From Candidatus Omnitrophota bacterium (GTDB lineage Bacteria; CAIJMQ01): a stretch of 39,366 bases of DNA. Position 1 is the first letter of the stretch, and every line of letters begins with the position of its first letter. Under the pieces are notes generated by a model. The model was given only the letters and a program-made list of their open reading frames with translations, ran no database searches and was not told the DNA's origin. Location of the stretch: contig JAHJCU010000001.1 in the NCBI GenBank assembly GCA_018812925.1, positions 1-39,366 on the forward strand. The letters run 5' to 3'. A program made the position numbers and the translations under genes. Below are positions 8,609 through 17,014 of the stretch, in pieces.

Positions 8609-10045
8609 TTAATTTACAATATTTATTTTTCTTCCGCAATCATTACAAATAATACGGGAACCTAAGAATTTTGGGGAAATCTGCCTTAATCTGCCACAAG
8701 AACAAGTCACACTCTCCCACCCTGCCCCTTTTCTTTTATATGTGAGTGGTTCTAAATTGGCTTGTTTTTGTTTAGTATCTTCCGGTATTACAGCCCCAAC
8801 CGCCGCAATAGCCGCAAGTTCTCCAAGAGGCACTTCAATATCACGCCTACACCTTGGACAATTTATACGCGGCTTATTAAAATCGGGAGGGATTTTAATT
8901 TTCAATCCACAAGCACATACCAAAAATGCAAACTTATTAACCGCTCTTATTAAATCCCCTATTTCTCTTGCGTCTTTCTTTTTATTATGTTCTTGATTCG
9001 GTTCCACAGAAGCTTTACGTATAGGTATAACCTTAGAATCCTTAATTCCGGAAGCAGGAATAATAGGAGATATTCCTCCTTTAATAGCAGAGAAAGCTTT
9101 TTGATAATTTGAATAATTAACTCCCTGAGATATACTGCGCAATATTCTTATTCTCTCTGAAGTAGGTGGATGAGTGCTAGTCATATCCGAAAGTCCTATT
9201 GCCCCCAATTTTTTGATTGGATTTATGATATACATCGGCGCAGTAGCTTTATTCGCAGAAGCAAGATTAAGATGTGTTCTAGAAATTTTTTCAAGCGCAG
9301 AAGCTAATCCTTCGGGATATCTGGTTAACCTGGCACCAGAAGCATCAGCTAAATATTCTCTTTTTCTGGATAATGCAAAGTAAAGAAGTTGCGCAAAAAT
9401 AGGAGCTAATATAGCAAAGACAATAGCAACTGCCCATATAATAAGTTGTGCCTGTCCCCCACTCTTTCCGCTTGAACGATACCGCTTTGATGAGCCAGAA
9501 GAATACCACATACTTCTTAAAAATACTTGAGATATAAGCACGATACTTCCCAATAATACTCCGGCAAATGTAACAAAGAGCACGTCTCTATTTATTATAT
9601 GCGACAATTCATGTGCTACAACACCCTGCAGTTCGTCTCTGTTTAATCTGGAAAGAAGGCCGGCAGTTACTGCAATAGCACATTTATTAGGTTTGGTACC
9701 TGTAGCAAAAGCATTGGGAGCAGGGTCATCTATTATGTAAACTCGCGGCATAGCAGGTAAATTTGCCGCAATCTTCATTTCTTCCACGATATTAAAAAGT
9801 TGTGGATGAATTTCCGGAGTAACTTCTCTTGCACCACTCATAGTAAGGATTATAGAATCACCCGAAAAATAGCTGACAAGCGACATGATAAACCAGAGTC
9901 CTGCAGCTACAGAAATACCTATAATTCCTCCGCTTTTAGGATAAAAAGCGGCGCCAATTAAATATCCTAATAAAAGAAGGCATATGCCCATACAGAAAAA
10001 AAGAATTATGGACTTTCTTTTATTTGCTCTTATTAATTCCCACAT
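8609..10045 (-). CDS. M48 (HtpX-like) membrane metalloprotease with C-terminal zinc ribbons
   Basis: 478 residues. The zinc protease motif HELSH is at residues 145-149, preceded by DELQGVVA. N-terminal helices (about 13-32 and 40-60) and a further helix pair (about 155-175 and 203-227) match HtpX, a membrane quality-control protease. HtpX is usually near 290 residues; here about 180 extra residues follow. They include a C-x-C...CPRC element (ACGLKIKIPP...RINCPRCRRD) and a second one (CSCGRLRQISP...IICNDCGR), both like short zinc ribbons. No Shine-Dalgarno is visible before ATG 10045; a two-hairpin repeat occupies the gap to lemA. HtpX and LemA are recurrent neighbours, supporting the call. 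Confidence 0.88.
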   Translation of the reverse strand: MWELIRANKRKSIILFFCMGICLLLLGYLIGAAFYPKSGGIIGISVAAGLWFIMSLVSYFSGDSIILTMSGAREVTPEIHPQLFNIVEEMKIAANLPAMPRVYIIDDPAPNAFATGTKPNKCAIAVTAGLLSRLNRDELQGVVAHELSHIINRDVLFVTFAGVLLGSIVLISQVFLRSMWYSSGSSKRYRSSGKSGGQAQLIIWAVAIVFAILAPIFAQLLYFALSRKREYLADASGARLTRYPEGLASALEKISRTHLNLASANKATAPMYIINPIKKLGAIGLSDMTSTHPPTSERIRILRSISQGVNYSNYQKAFSAIKGGISPIIPASGIKDSKVIPIRKASVEPNQEHNKKKDAREIGDLIRAVNKFAFLVCACGLKIKIPPDFNKPRINCPRCRRDIEVPLGELAAIAAVGAVIPEDTKQKQANLEPLTYKRKGAGWESVTCSCGRLRQISPKFLGSRIICNDCGRKINIVN

Positions 10046-10072
10046 ATATTTTTATTAAAAATTTAAAATTAT

Positions 10073-10147
10073 CCCGAGAAATTCAAAGAATTTCCGGGAC
10101 TAAGTTCTCGGAATCTTTCCCAGATTCCAGAGGGAAGATTAAAAATT
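10073..10147 (+). repeat. Intergenic two-hairpin repeat, copy A
   Basis: The core starts CCCGAGAAAT and continues ATTTCCGGGACTAAG, then TCTCGGAATCTT...AGATTCCAGAGGG, ending AAGATTAAAAATT. The first half folds as CCCG(A)GAAAT/ATTTCCGGG and the second as CTCGGAATCT/AGATTCCAGAG. The same sequence occurs on the minus strand at 38012-38090 and in shortened form at 36934-36986. An AT-rich tail with TCTTTAATCTGAAATCTT (about 10180-10200) also has a counterpart beside the 38012 copy. This copy lies between lemA and the M48 gene. Confidence 0.75.
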
Positions 10148-10217
10148 GGTTAAAAAAGTTTGAATGTTAAATTATTTAAATCTTTAATCTGAAATCTTCA
10201 ATCTTAAATGTTACGTA

Positions 10218-10775
10218 TTAAAATTTCACTTTTGGCACTGCTTTTTCTTGTCCTTCAACTTCAAAGAATTCCTGGGATTTAAAATTAAACATACCGGCTA
10301 TAATGTTTGAAGGGACCATCTGAATTTTGTTGTTGAAGAAAAGAACCTGGTCATTGTAATTCTGCCTTGCAAAAGCTATTTTATTTTCCGTGGAAGTCAA
10401 TTCTTCCTGAACAGCCAAAAAGTTTTGATTTGCTTTCAAGTCGGGATAATTTTCCACTACAAGGAAAAACTTACCCATAGCGCCACTCAAAGAACTTTCA
10501 GCTTTTGCCTTATCGCCTACGCTTTTGGCACCCATTGCATCACTTCTTGCTTTTGTTATATTTTCAAGCGTTCCTCTTTCGTGCTGCATATATCCCTTTG
10601 CAGTCTCTACCAAATTCGGAATAAGGTCGTGCCGTCTTTTTAACTGCACATCGATTTGCGACCAAGCATTTTTCACCTGATTCTTCAAACCCACAAGAGA
10701 ATTGAAAACTCCCACAACAAATAAAACGGCAAAAACAATTATTGCCAATACTACAAACAGTAATATCATACCCAT
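10218..10775 (-). CDS. lemA: LemA family protein
   Basis: 185 residues, the usual length. An N-terminal transmembrane segment (residues about 2-26) with few residues outside is followed by a long helical region. The family sequence NSLVGLKNQVKNAWSQIDVQ and LKRRHDLIPNLVETAKGYM are highly characteristic. The C-terminal part NKIAFARQNYNDQVLFFNNK, then FPS-like MVPSNIIAGMFNFK, completes it. The function is not established; it is a membrane protein often encoded with HtpX-type proteases, as here. The start at ATG 10775 is fixed by AGGAGGTTTCTG directly upstream; the preceding gene ends 13 bp away, so the two are co-transcribed. Confidence 0.95.
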   Translation of the reverse strand: MGMILLFVVLAIIVFAVLFVVGVFNSLVGLKNQVKNAWSQIDVQLKRRHDLIPNLVETAKGYMQHERGTLENITKARSDAMGAKSVGDKAKAESSLSGAMGKFFLVVENYPDLKANQNFLAVQEELTSTENKIAFARQNYNDQVLFFNNKIQMVPSNIIAGMFNFKSQEFFEVEGQEKAVPKVKF

Positions 10776-10788
10776 CAGAAACCTCCTT

Positions 10789-11211
10789 TCAGTTTTTTAT
10801 TCTACTTTTAAACATATCTTTTAATAGATTTAATACTTTGTTTCCCTTATCAAAACTTCCCATTTTAATTATTTGCTCAAGCTCACCCAAATCAAACCAG
10901 ATACCGTCATTTTGGCGACATTTATCCATTAGAACTTTATTATCTCTGCCCGCACTTGAACGACAGTCTGGAATGCCGCCGAGAACTTTGTCCATCCTCT
11001 TTAAACATATAGGGCAATCCCTTGCCTTTTCTTTTGTATCTTTATCTATTTGGAAAGAAGTGAGTAACTTGTCTTTCTCCGTAGAAGTTTCCAACAAAAG
11101 CTCCAATTCTCCCCCGTCAAGCCATATACCACCGCATGAGATACAGTGGTCTATCTCCACTTCGTCAAGCTCCAGTACAATCATTGGTTCCTTACACACG
11201 GGACAATTCAT
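10789..11211 (-). CDS. Double zinc-ribbon (zf-TFIIB-like) protein
   Basis: 140 residues with two related zinc-ribbon modules. The first is MNCPVCKEPM...DHCISCGGIWLDGGELELLL (residues 1-40), with the complete CxxC...CxxC set and the 'GGIWLD.GEL' tail typical of the family. The second is CPICLKRM...MDKCRQNDGIWFDLGELEQI (about 66-119); its second pair has lost one cysteine (CRQND), so metal binding there is doubtful. These proteins are of unknown role, presumed nucleic-acid or protein binding. It sits 12 bp after rubrerythrin and 13 bp before lemA. Confidence 0.85.
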   Translation of the reverse strand: MNCPVCKEPMIVLELDEVEIDHCISCGGIWLDGGELELLLETSTEKDKLLTSFQIDKDTKEKARDCPICLKRMDKVLGGIPDCRSSAGRDNKVLMDKCRQNDGIWFDLGELEQIIKMGSFDKGNKVLNLLKDMFKSRIKN

Positions 11212-11223
11212 TCAGCTCTCCTT

Positions 11224-11799
11224 TTAATAATTCTCGCACAAGAGTTCATAATAACTCTGTGGATGCGCGCAAGCGGGGCACTTTTCGGGCGCTTCGTTTC
11301 CTTCATGCACATAACCGCAATTTCTGCACTTCCATCTGACTACTGTATCTTTCTTGAATACTTTGCCTTCTTTTACATTTTTTAGAAGTTTGCGATAGCG
11401 TTTCTCGTGTTGTTCTTCAACCTCGGAAATTTCCTTGAAAAGAACGGCTATTTCTTCAAAACCTTCTTTGCGCGCAATACCTTCAAACTCTTTGTATATA
11501 GTTGTCCACTCCAGCTTCTCGCCGTCAGCAGCTTCTTGAAGATTGGTAGCAGTGTCCCCTATTATCCCCGCAGGATAAATTGCTTTAATTTCCACATCTC
11601 CACCCTCAAGAAATTGAAAAAACCTTTTTGCGTGTTCTTTCTCGTTTTCTGCAGTCTCAAGAAATACCCCGGATATCTGCTCAAATCCTTCTTTCTTTGC
11701 CTTACTTGCAAAGTAAGTGTATCTATTCCTTGCCTGTGATTCTCCTGCAAATGCCGTAAGAAGATTCTTCTCTGTTTTTGTTCCTTTTACACTCTTCAT
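11224..11799 (-). CDS. rbr: Rubrerythrin
   Basis: 191 residues from ATG 11799, a start supported by AGGAGG 8 bp upstream; a longer frame up to 11880 adds residues unlike the family. The diiron ferritin-like domain shows TEKNLLTAFAGESQARNRYT and FLETAENEKEHAKRFF, with paired E..H motifs repeated later (EVEEQHEKRY). The C-terminal rubredoxin domain has CRNCGYVHEG and CPACAHP for a single iron. It reduces hydrogen peroxide in the cytoplasm of anaerobes using electrons from rubredoxin or NAD(P)H. It is first in the minus-strand run that includes lemA and the M48 protease. Confidence 0.96.
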   Translation of the reverse strand: MKSVKGTKTEKNLLTAFAGESQARNRYTYFASKAKKEGFEQISGVFLETAENEKEHAKRFFQFLEGGDVEIKAIYPAGIIGDTATNLQEAADGEKLEWTTIYKEFEGIARKEGFEEIAVLFKEISEVEEQHEKRYRKLLKNVKEGKVFKKDTVVRWKCRNCGYVHEGNEAPEKCPACAHPQSYYELLCENY

Positions 11800-11828
11800 T
11801 TTCAATGCCTCCTTTGTTCTATACTTGA

Positions 11829-11857
11829 ATTCTATCAGATGGTTATTAAAAAACCAA
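11829..11857 (-). promoter_or_regulatory. Putative promoter for the rubrerythrin operon
   Basis: On the minus strand TTGGTT (complement of 11852-11857) and TAGAAT (complement of 11829-11834) are 17 bp apart, about 30 bp upstream of the rbr start. A small inverted repeat TGGTT/AACCA overlaps the -35 and could be an operator. No known peroxide-regulator box is recognised. Confidence 0.4.
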
Positions 11858-11980
11858 TTCTGTAGAAATATGTTTTGCAACAGTAATCTATCTTAATTAA
11901 ATTGTTAGGATTAAAATGGAAGAGCAAAGAGGTCCACTATAGAAAGATTTTTGGGATATCTTCAATGTCTTCACTTGATA

Positions 11981-13762
11981 TTATTTTTGTTTAAAAATGA
12001 TTTTTTCAATAACGAGTCTTCCAGACCTTGCTTTAGTACGCTGGTCTGTATAATACCATGGTTTCTCCCACAACATTATTGTTAATTTATTCACCGCATA
12101 TGGTTTAGCTAACATTCCCAGTATTGACGACTCCGGAATATTGAATTCTTTCAGAACAGGTGATATTGCATCTATGTATGTATATTGTGATTGTCCCTGG
12201 TCATCATATAAATAAAGCCTAATTCCGCCAAAATCTTCTTTTGATTGGCCATAGCATTTAATTTGAATACCGTCGATATTTCTCAGGTTTATTTGTGGAA
12301 ATGTGATGTTTACATTTATTTCATTGCTTTGCTCATCTTCTGCCGCAAAATCAATAACTAAACCTTCGGTAGTGAATTCCGCGTCAACCTTACTGTTCCC
12401 AATACTCTCTGCATTTAAAATAAGTCCTTTGGGTTGCTTCATATCCAAAACTACGCTTTGTTTTGAAGATTTTCCATGCGACAAACGCTTAGGTTCCGAA
12501 ACATCTCGTTTCGCCCATTTTTTCAATAGGTTCGGATCCTGAGCAAGACGGGCCCCCAATAATTTGAAACCGTTTTTGACTAACGGGTCTTTTGCGAAAT
12601 AGTTGCGCACCATTCCATCTTCAAGAAAATTTGTCAAAGATAGAAATAGCATCGCCTGGTCAAGACTCAAATACCTGTCATCAACCTTTAATGTTTTGAT
12701 GTCGATGGAATCGCGAAAACCATAAGCGGGCGAATCTGCTGTTAAAGGCTTCCGCATTCCCATAGCATCAATCCTGCGCAAATTCGCGATAACGTGTCGC
12801 GGATAGTATTCTATTACTAATGCCGATGCATGCGGTGTTACAACCCACCACGGCAGAAACCCTCCTTCAGTATAGCCTTTGCCAGGGATATTGCAGTTTG
12901 ACCAGCCCCATACTTTAAGTCCGCGGTTTCTGGATTCTCGGATTTGATGCCATGCAAAATCGGCAATGGAATTTCCCATTTCTGTTGTAGCGGGAGAGTC
13001 TAAAAACATCGCGTCCATCGCCTGCATAAAAAGCCCGCCGAACCAGTAGCCCGGTTCATAAAAACTCAAACCGTCAGCGTTGACTTCATTTCTGTTAATC
13101 TTATCCCACAATTCCACCGGCGCAGAACCGCTTGCAATCATATAAAACACAACCGATCTGCAATCCGAGGCAAGCCAAAAATCGCATAATCCAATAGGCT
13201 TGTCATTTTTTAAATCGTAACCCCAGTATGTTCTACCAGTCGGGGCATCATAAAGTCTGCTCCAGTTTATTCGTTCGATTAACGGCGATACCTTGTCCGC
13301 GACTTCCGGAAAAAACTGCCGAACAAGTATCAGGCCGGTTACGAGTTTATTGAAATCTGATACACCCATAACGCCCTCGGCCAGTTTTGTATCTCCACCA
13401 ACATCAATCCAATTATACAAAAAACCATTACAAGATTCGATTTTGCCCAACGATTCGACAATTTTATTTATTCGTTGCAAAGCATCAGTTCTTGTGATAA
13501 ATCCCATCTTTTCAGCCGGGCCGATACAAGCCAGATACAAGCCAATGTTGGTTGTGTTTGTGTTTCCGCCGGATTCCTGAGAATCGGTCGGAAAGCCAGT
13601 TTCCTTTGCCAGATGACGGTCAAGATATGTCCAGGTTTCCTTCAGAAGCTGCCGCAAATACGCATCGTCCTGCTGTGAGCAAACAACAGCATGATTTGCC
13701 AAAGCGCTATTGCAAAACATTGCCATAATCAGCCCCAAAATACATAAAATATTTTTCCTCAT
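11981..13762 (-). CDS. Exported glucoamylase-like (GH144-related) protein with C-terminal beta-sandwich
   Basis: 593 residues. A signal peptide is clear (residues 1-22, ending SALA). Residues about 30-410 follow the pattern of the glucoamylase-like (PF10091-type) alpha/alpha barrel: TNIGLYLACIGPAEKMGFIT, GFLYNWID, then late GGFLPWWVVTPHASALVIEY and ANLRRIDAMG...YGFRDSID, equivalent to the 'PHASALA..F.P..A..NLR' and 'GFYDA.D' blocks of that family. Residues about 430-593 form a separate beta-rich domain (INVNITFPQINLRNIDGIQI, LYLYDDQGQSQYTYIDAI), resembling a carbohydrate-binding module. An AAGGAGGT site precedes ATG 13762. It is the last gene of the minus-strand carbohydrate unit, 50 bp after the preceding gene. 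Endo- or exo-beta-1,2-glucanase activity is plausible from context, but divergence from the 24559 gene leaves the substrate open. Confidence 0.75.
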   Translation of the reverse strand: MRKNILCILGLIMAMFCNSALANHAVVCSQQDDAYLRQLLKETWTYLDRHLAKETGFPTDSQESGGNTNTTNIGLYLACIGPAEKMGFITRTDALQRINKIVESLGKIESCNGFLYNWIDVGGDTKLAEGVMGVSDFNKLVTGLILVRQFFPEVADKVSPLIERINWSRLYDAPTGRTYWGYDLKNDKPIGLCDFWLASDCRSVVFYMIASGSAPVELWDKINRNEVNADGLSFYEPGYWFGGLFMQAMDAMFLDSPATTEMGNSIADFAWHQIRESRNRGLKVWGWSNCNIPGKGYTEGGFLPWWVVTPHASALVIEYYPRHVIANLRRIDAMGMRKPLTADSPAYGFRDSIDIKTLKVDDRYLSLDQAMLFLSLTNFLEDGMVRNYFAKDPLVKNGFKLLGARLAQDPNLLKKWAKRDVSEPKRLSHGKSSKQSVVLDMKQPKGLILNAESIGNSKVDAEFTTEGLVIDFAAEDEQSNEINVNITFPQINLRNIDGIQIKCYGQSKEDFGGIRLYLYDDQGQSQYTYIDAISPVLKEFNIPESSILGMLAKPYAVNKLTIMLWEKPWYYTDQRTKARSGRLVIEKIIFKQK

Positions 13763-13812
13763 AAAATACCTCCTTGTTAGTTATACACCAACGGCTTTAA
13801 TAAAACACGCTT

Positions 13813-16800
13813 TCAATAGTAAATAACCACCCTGGAGGGAATATCGTCAATCAGCACCTCGTCAGGCGTAAAAGATGCTATTGTTTTCCCATCGACCACA
13901 ACACTCTTAATCGGCGCTGCCAACGGCGATTTCAATACTACCTTAACAAGCGAAACCTTGTTTTTCGTCTGGATGTCAACGATTACACTGTTGTTAGATT
14001 TTTGCATCGACACACTGAATATACAATAATATGTCGGGAAATTTCTGATGGCAATCGGCTCTTTTTCCTTCAGCCAATTTTCAGGTATCCCTGCGCCGAT
14101 AACAAGCGTATTATCTGCAGTCTGTTCATATACAAACATCGTCCTTACGGCGTTTATGAAACCTGAGCCAATCCATGTATGAGGCATATCACCGATAAAT
14201 TGGGGTTCATTGGGGTCTCGCCAGACGACTTCTGCCCAGTGATTCCAGCTTGGAGGGCGACGGTCTTTAAGGAAATATTCAAGCAGCTCATTGGCTCTTT
14301 CCTTTTGTCCCATGAGCACAAACGCGCTGATAATCCGCATTTCATAAGGCGTATAATCTTTCCATTCTATTGTGCCGTCGCGCCGTTTAGTGAAATAGTC
14401 AAACCATTTATCAAAAGTATTATTCAGGAACGGTTGCGGTATGCGATTCAGTTCGCCGCAGATACCGATGCCGATAGCCGTTGATGTTGCATCAAAATCG
14501 CCCTTCTCGACACAGCCCGGAATAAAGTTAATCCCAGTGTTCGCTATTGCTTTCCGCATCGAGGCGTACAGATTCTCTTGAGATTCTTCGAGATGTTCAG
14601 CCCATTTCCCGGCAAGTTGTTTTTCGCCGAGCGCATTGGCTATTTCCACCGCGTCTTTTAGTCCTTTTATGATATAGAAGTCATCCCAGTATGAATGCAT
14701 CGGTTTGGCGGAATATCCTTCGTGGCTTATGGATTCCGGCACTAATCCGTAGCACGCCTGCTGCTCGGGAGTTCCTGAAAGATAAAGTTCTGTTTTGCGC
14801 TGGTTGTGCAGAGATTCTATGTATTCGACAGATTTAATAATTTTGGGAAACGTTTTTCGTAAATGCGCTATGTCATGCATAAATCGAAAGTATTCCGCTG
14901 TCAGGTAAATGAATTGCCCAGTGCTGTCATACTCATTAGTCGGGTCTGCTCCTCGCCAGTCAACCACACAGGGTATCTTGCCGTTTGGGTATTGATACTC
15001 GGCGTACCAGTCGATATATTCACGCACTTCCTCCGAATTCCCTGTTCGCAGAAGCGCTGTAGATATCTCAGAACCATCACGAATCCATGAACGGTCATAC
15101 GTCCTGGCGCCAGGTTCAATAGCAGCGCCGTTTCGACAAATGAGAATGTATCCGATGTTCGTCTTGAGAGTCTGAACAATCTGCTGCGCTGATGCAGGAA
15201 GTATGATATCGATTTTGTCGAGCTTGTCCTGCCATAATGTTTTTGCGTCATTGAACGTTTGCCTGACAAAAGCCATTCGCTCGTCTACAGCCACCTGCTG
15301 TAATTGCGAAATGCCATCAAACGGCGCTTCAAAAACTATGTCAATATACTGTTTCGATTTCAGGTTAAATCTGTATCCTAAAGCGGCAGAGCCAAGACCG
15401 GTTTCGTCAGAAATATTGTTGCCCGCAGGCGTTTTTAAGGAGGTTAGATATTCAGTGATATCTCCATCTGCGAATTGGGTCGCGATAAACCTGTCGGGTT
15501 TTGCGAGCAACACTATCGACCTATCATCAACAGAAACTTTGTATCCGTCAAAATTTATATTTTTTATTTTAGTTGTGCCACCAACGAGATTCAGCCACTG
15601 CGACGGCGGAAGCACCTGAAAAGGCCTTATCGCCAGAAAAAATGTGCCGCAGACTGTCCGCTCAGTCGGATTAGAAATTCGATAATTTGAGAAAATAGAA
15701 TACGCCCCATGTTTTCCTGCTGCCCATGCCGTAACTTTAAGTTCAATGTCTTTCTGCTGCCAGAGGACCGACGGAATCGGCAGATAGCCATTCTCCAGCG
15801 ACTGAGCCGTCGAAACATCAGCCCAGGTAATAAGACGGTTATTGACAAACAGAAATGGTTCAATAGAAAATCCTGCCTTGTCGATTTCGATTGCGCCCTC
15901 CTGGTTTATGAGCGCTTTTTTGCTGTTTCCTTCAGGCGGACCTATAATCGTCCAGTATGTTTGTTTTTTATCGAAATACTTCGGAAAATGTCCGCCAGGG
16001 GCATCGGCAGCAATTCTTTCATACAGTTTATTCAGTGTGGAGTCTGCATCTATCGGTATTACCTCAAGTGAACGGATGCCATAATATTTTTGGGGTCCTG
16101 AATTCATAATGAGCTTTAGGAATCTCGATTCACACTCGCCAAGATAGATATAGTCTTTCTGGCCGTTTCCATTTCGTACATGAAAGACCGGGTCGAAATT
16201 TTGACCATCGTTTGAAGTCAGCACCTGATAATCTGACGCATAGGCATTATCCCAGTTGATAACTATGCTGTCATATTCTGCGGCCTTTTTAAAATCAAAC
16301 AGAAACCACTGATTTTTGCCAGAACTGCTTCGCCATACCGTTTGAAGATTGTTGTCAATCACATTTTCCGGGCTCGCATTTTTTGTTGTAGAGGATGCGG
16401 CAACGACAGGGAGTGCGTTGTTGTCTGGTTTTTCGATAGGCTCGAAGGTAAAATTGTCTATGTATACAGAACCTTTGCCGCCTTTACCTGCTGAAACGAC
16501 AAATTCGATACGGTCGAGTTCACTAAGCGGTTTGCTGTCTGGTCCCCAGGCAAAAGAGATGTTGCGTTTCCTGATAACTGTTTTCTGCCAGTCGCGCGGA
16601 AACTCCACATCAACTTTTTTGTTCCACCATACATTGTCGGTCGGGTCCAAAAGTTTAAACTCAAAGTTATTGACCGGCGCATCAGCCCGCAGATAAAAAG
16701 TAAAACGGTAGTTGTCGGGCAGGTCAAGAGGAATATGTTTTTGAATGATTGCATAGCCTGCCCCGGCAACAAAATTAAAATCGAGCCGTATTGCGTTACC

Positions 16801-16977
16801 GCTAAAGCCTTTATCCGAGGCGATGTTGAGCGTAACGCCGTCGGAAACAATTATCTTCCAGCCCTGAATCGTTTCGAAATCATCAAGCATCTGTCCCTGA
16901 GCATTTACTTTTCCGGTTGAAAAAACTGTAAAAAATACCAGAAAAAAAATGTACAGTAATACACGATTGGCAGACAT
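13813..16977 (-). CDS. Large exported discoidin-domain protein with alpha/alpha-barrel catalytic-like region (paralog 1)
   Basis: 1054 residues. Signal peptide at residues 1-26 (ending KVNAQ). A first beta-sandwich (about 30-180) begins MLDDFETIQGWKI and includes DNVWWNKKVDVEF, like a carbohydrate-binding CBM-type fold. A discoidin/F5-8C domain follows (about 186-310; VVAASSTTKNASPENVIDN, QWFLFDFKKA). From about 340 comes a beta-rich linker, then a helical region (about 590-960) with YDRSWIRDG (about 626-634), SHEGY, HSYWDDF (about 761), GDFDATST, YTPYE, NHWAEVVW and IGDMPHTWIGSG. These suggest an (alpha/alpha)6 barrel glycosidase with acidic catalytic residues. A paralog lies at 19528-23028. 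I cannot assign a glycoside hydrolase family. AAGGAG precedes ATG 16977; the GH35 gene ends 37 bp upstream. Confidence 0.75.
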   Translation of the reverse strand: MSANRVLLYIFFLVFFTVFSTGKVNAQGQMLDDFETIQGWKIIVSDGVTLNIASDKGFSGNAIRLDFNFVAGAGYAIIQKHIPLDLPDNYRFTFYLRADAPVNNFEFKLLDPTDNVWWNKKVDVEFPRDWQKTVIRKRNISFAWGPDSKPLSELDRIEFVVSAGKGGKGSVYIDNFTFEPIEKPDNNALPVVAASSTTKNASPENVIDNNLQTVWRSSSGKNQWFLFDFKKAAEYDSIVINWDNAYASDYQVLTSNDGQNFDPVFHVRNGNGQKDYIYLGECESRFLKLIMNSGPQKYYGIRSLEVIPIDADSTLNKLYERIAADAPGGHFPKYFDKKQTYWTIIGPPEGNSKKALINQEGAIEIDKAGFSIEPFLFVNNRLITWADVSTAQSLENGYLPIPSVLWQQKDIELKVTAWAAGKHGAYSIFSNYRISNPTERTVCGTFFLAIRPFQVLPPSQWLNLVGGTTKIKNINFDGYKVSVDDRSIVLLAKPDRFIATQFADGDITEYLTSLKTPAGNNISDETGLGSAALGYRFNLKSKQYIDIVFEAPFDGISQLQQVAVDERMAFVRQTFNDAKTLWQDKLDKIDIILPASAQQIVQTLKTNIGYILICRNGAAIEPGARTYDRSWIRDGSEISTALLRTGNSEEVREYIDWYAEYQYPNGKIPCVVDWRGADPTNEYDSTGQFIYLTAEYFRFMHDIAHLRKTFPKIIKSVEYIESLHNQRKTELYLSGTPEQQACYGLVPESISHEGYSAKPMHSYWDDFYIIKGLKDAVEIANALGEKQLAGKWAEHLEESQENLYASMRKAIANTGINFIPGCVEKGDFDATSTAIGIGICGELNRIPQPFLNNTFDKWFDYFTKRRDGTIEWKDYTPYEMRIISAFVLMGQKERANELLEYFLKDRRPPSWNHWAEVVWRDPNEPQFIGDMPHTWIGSGFINAVRTMFVYEQTADNTLVIGAGIPENWLKEKEPIAIRNFPTYYCIFSVSMQKSNNSVIVDIQTKNKVSLVKVVLKSPLAAPIKSVVVDGKTIASFTPDEVLIDDIPSRVVIYY

Positions 16978-17014
16978 TATATTGAACTCCTTTTAAAAAG
17001 GTTTTTCCGCTCCG

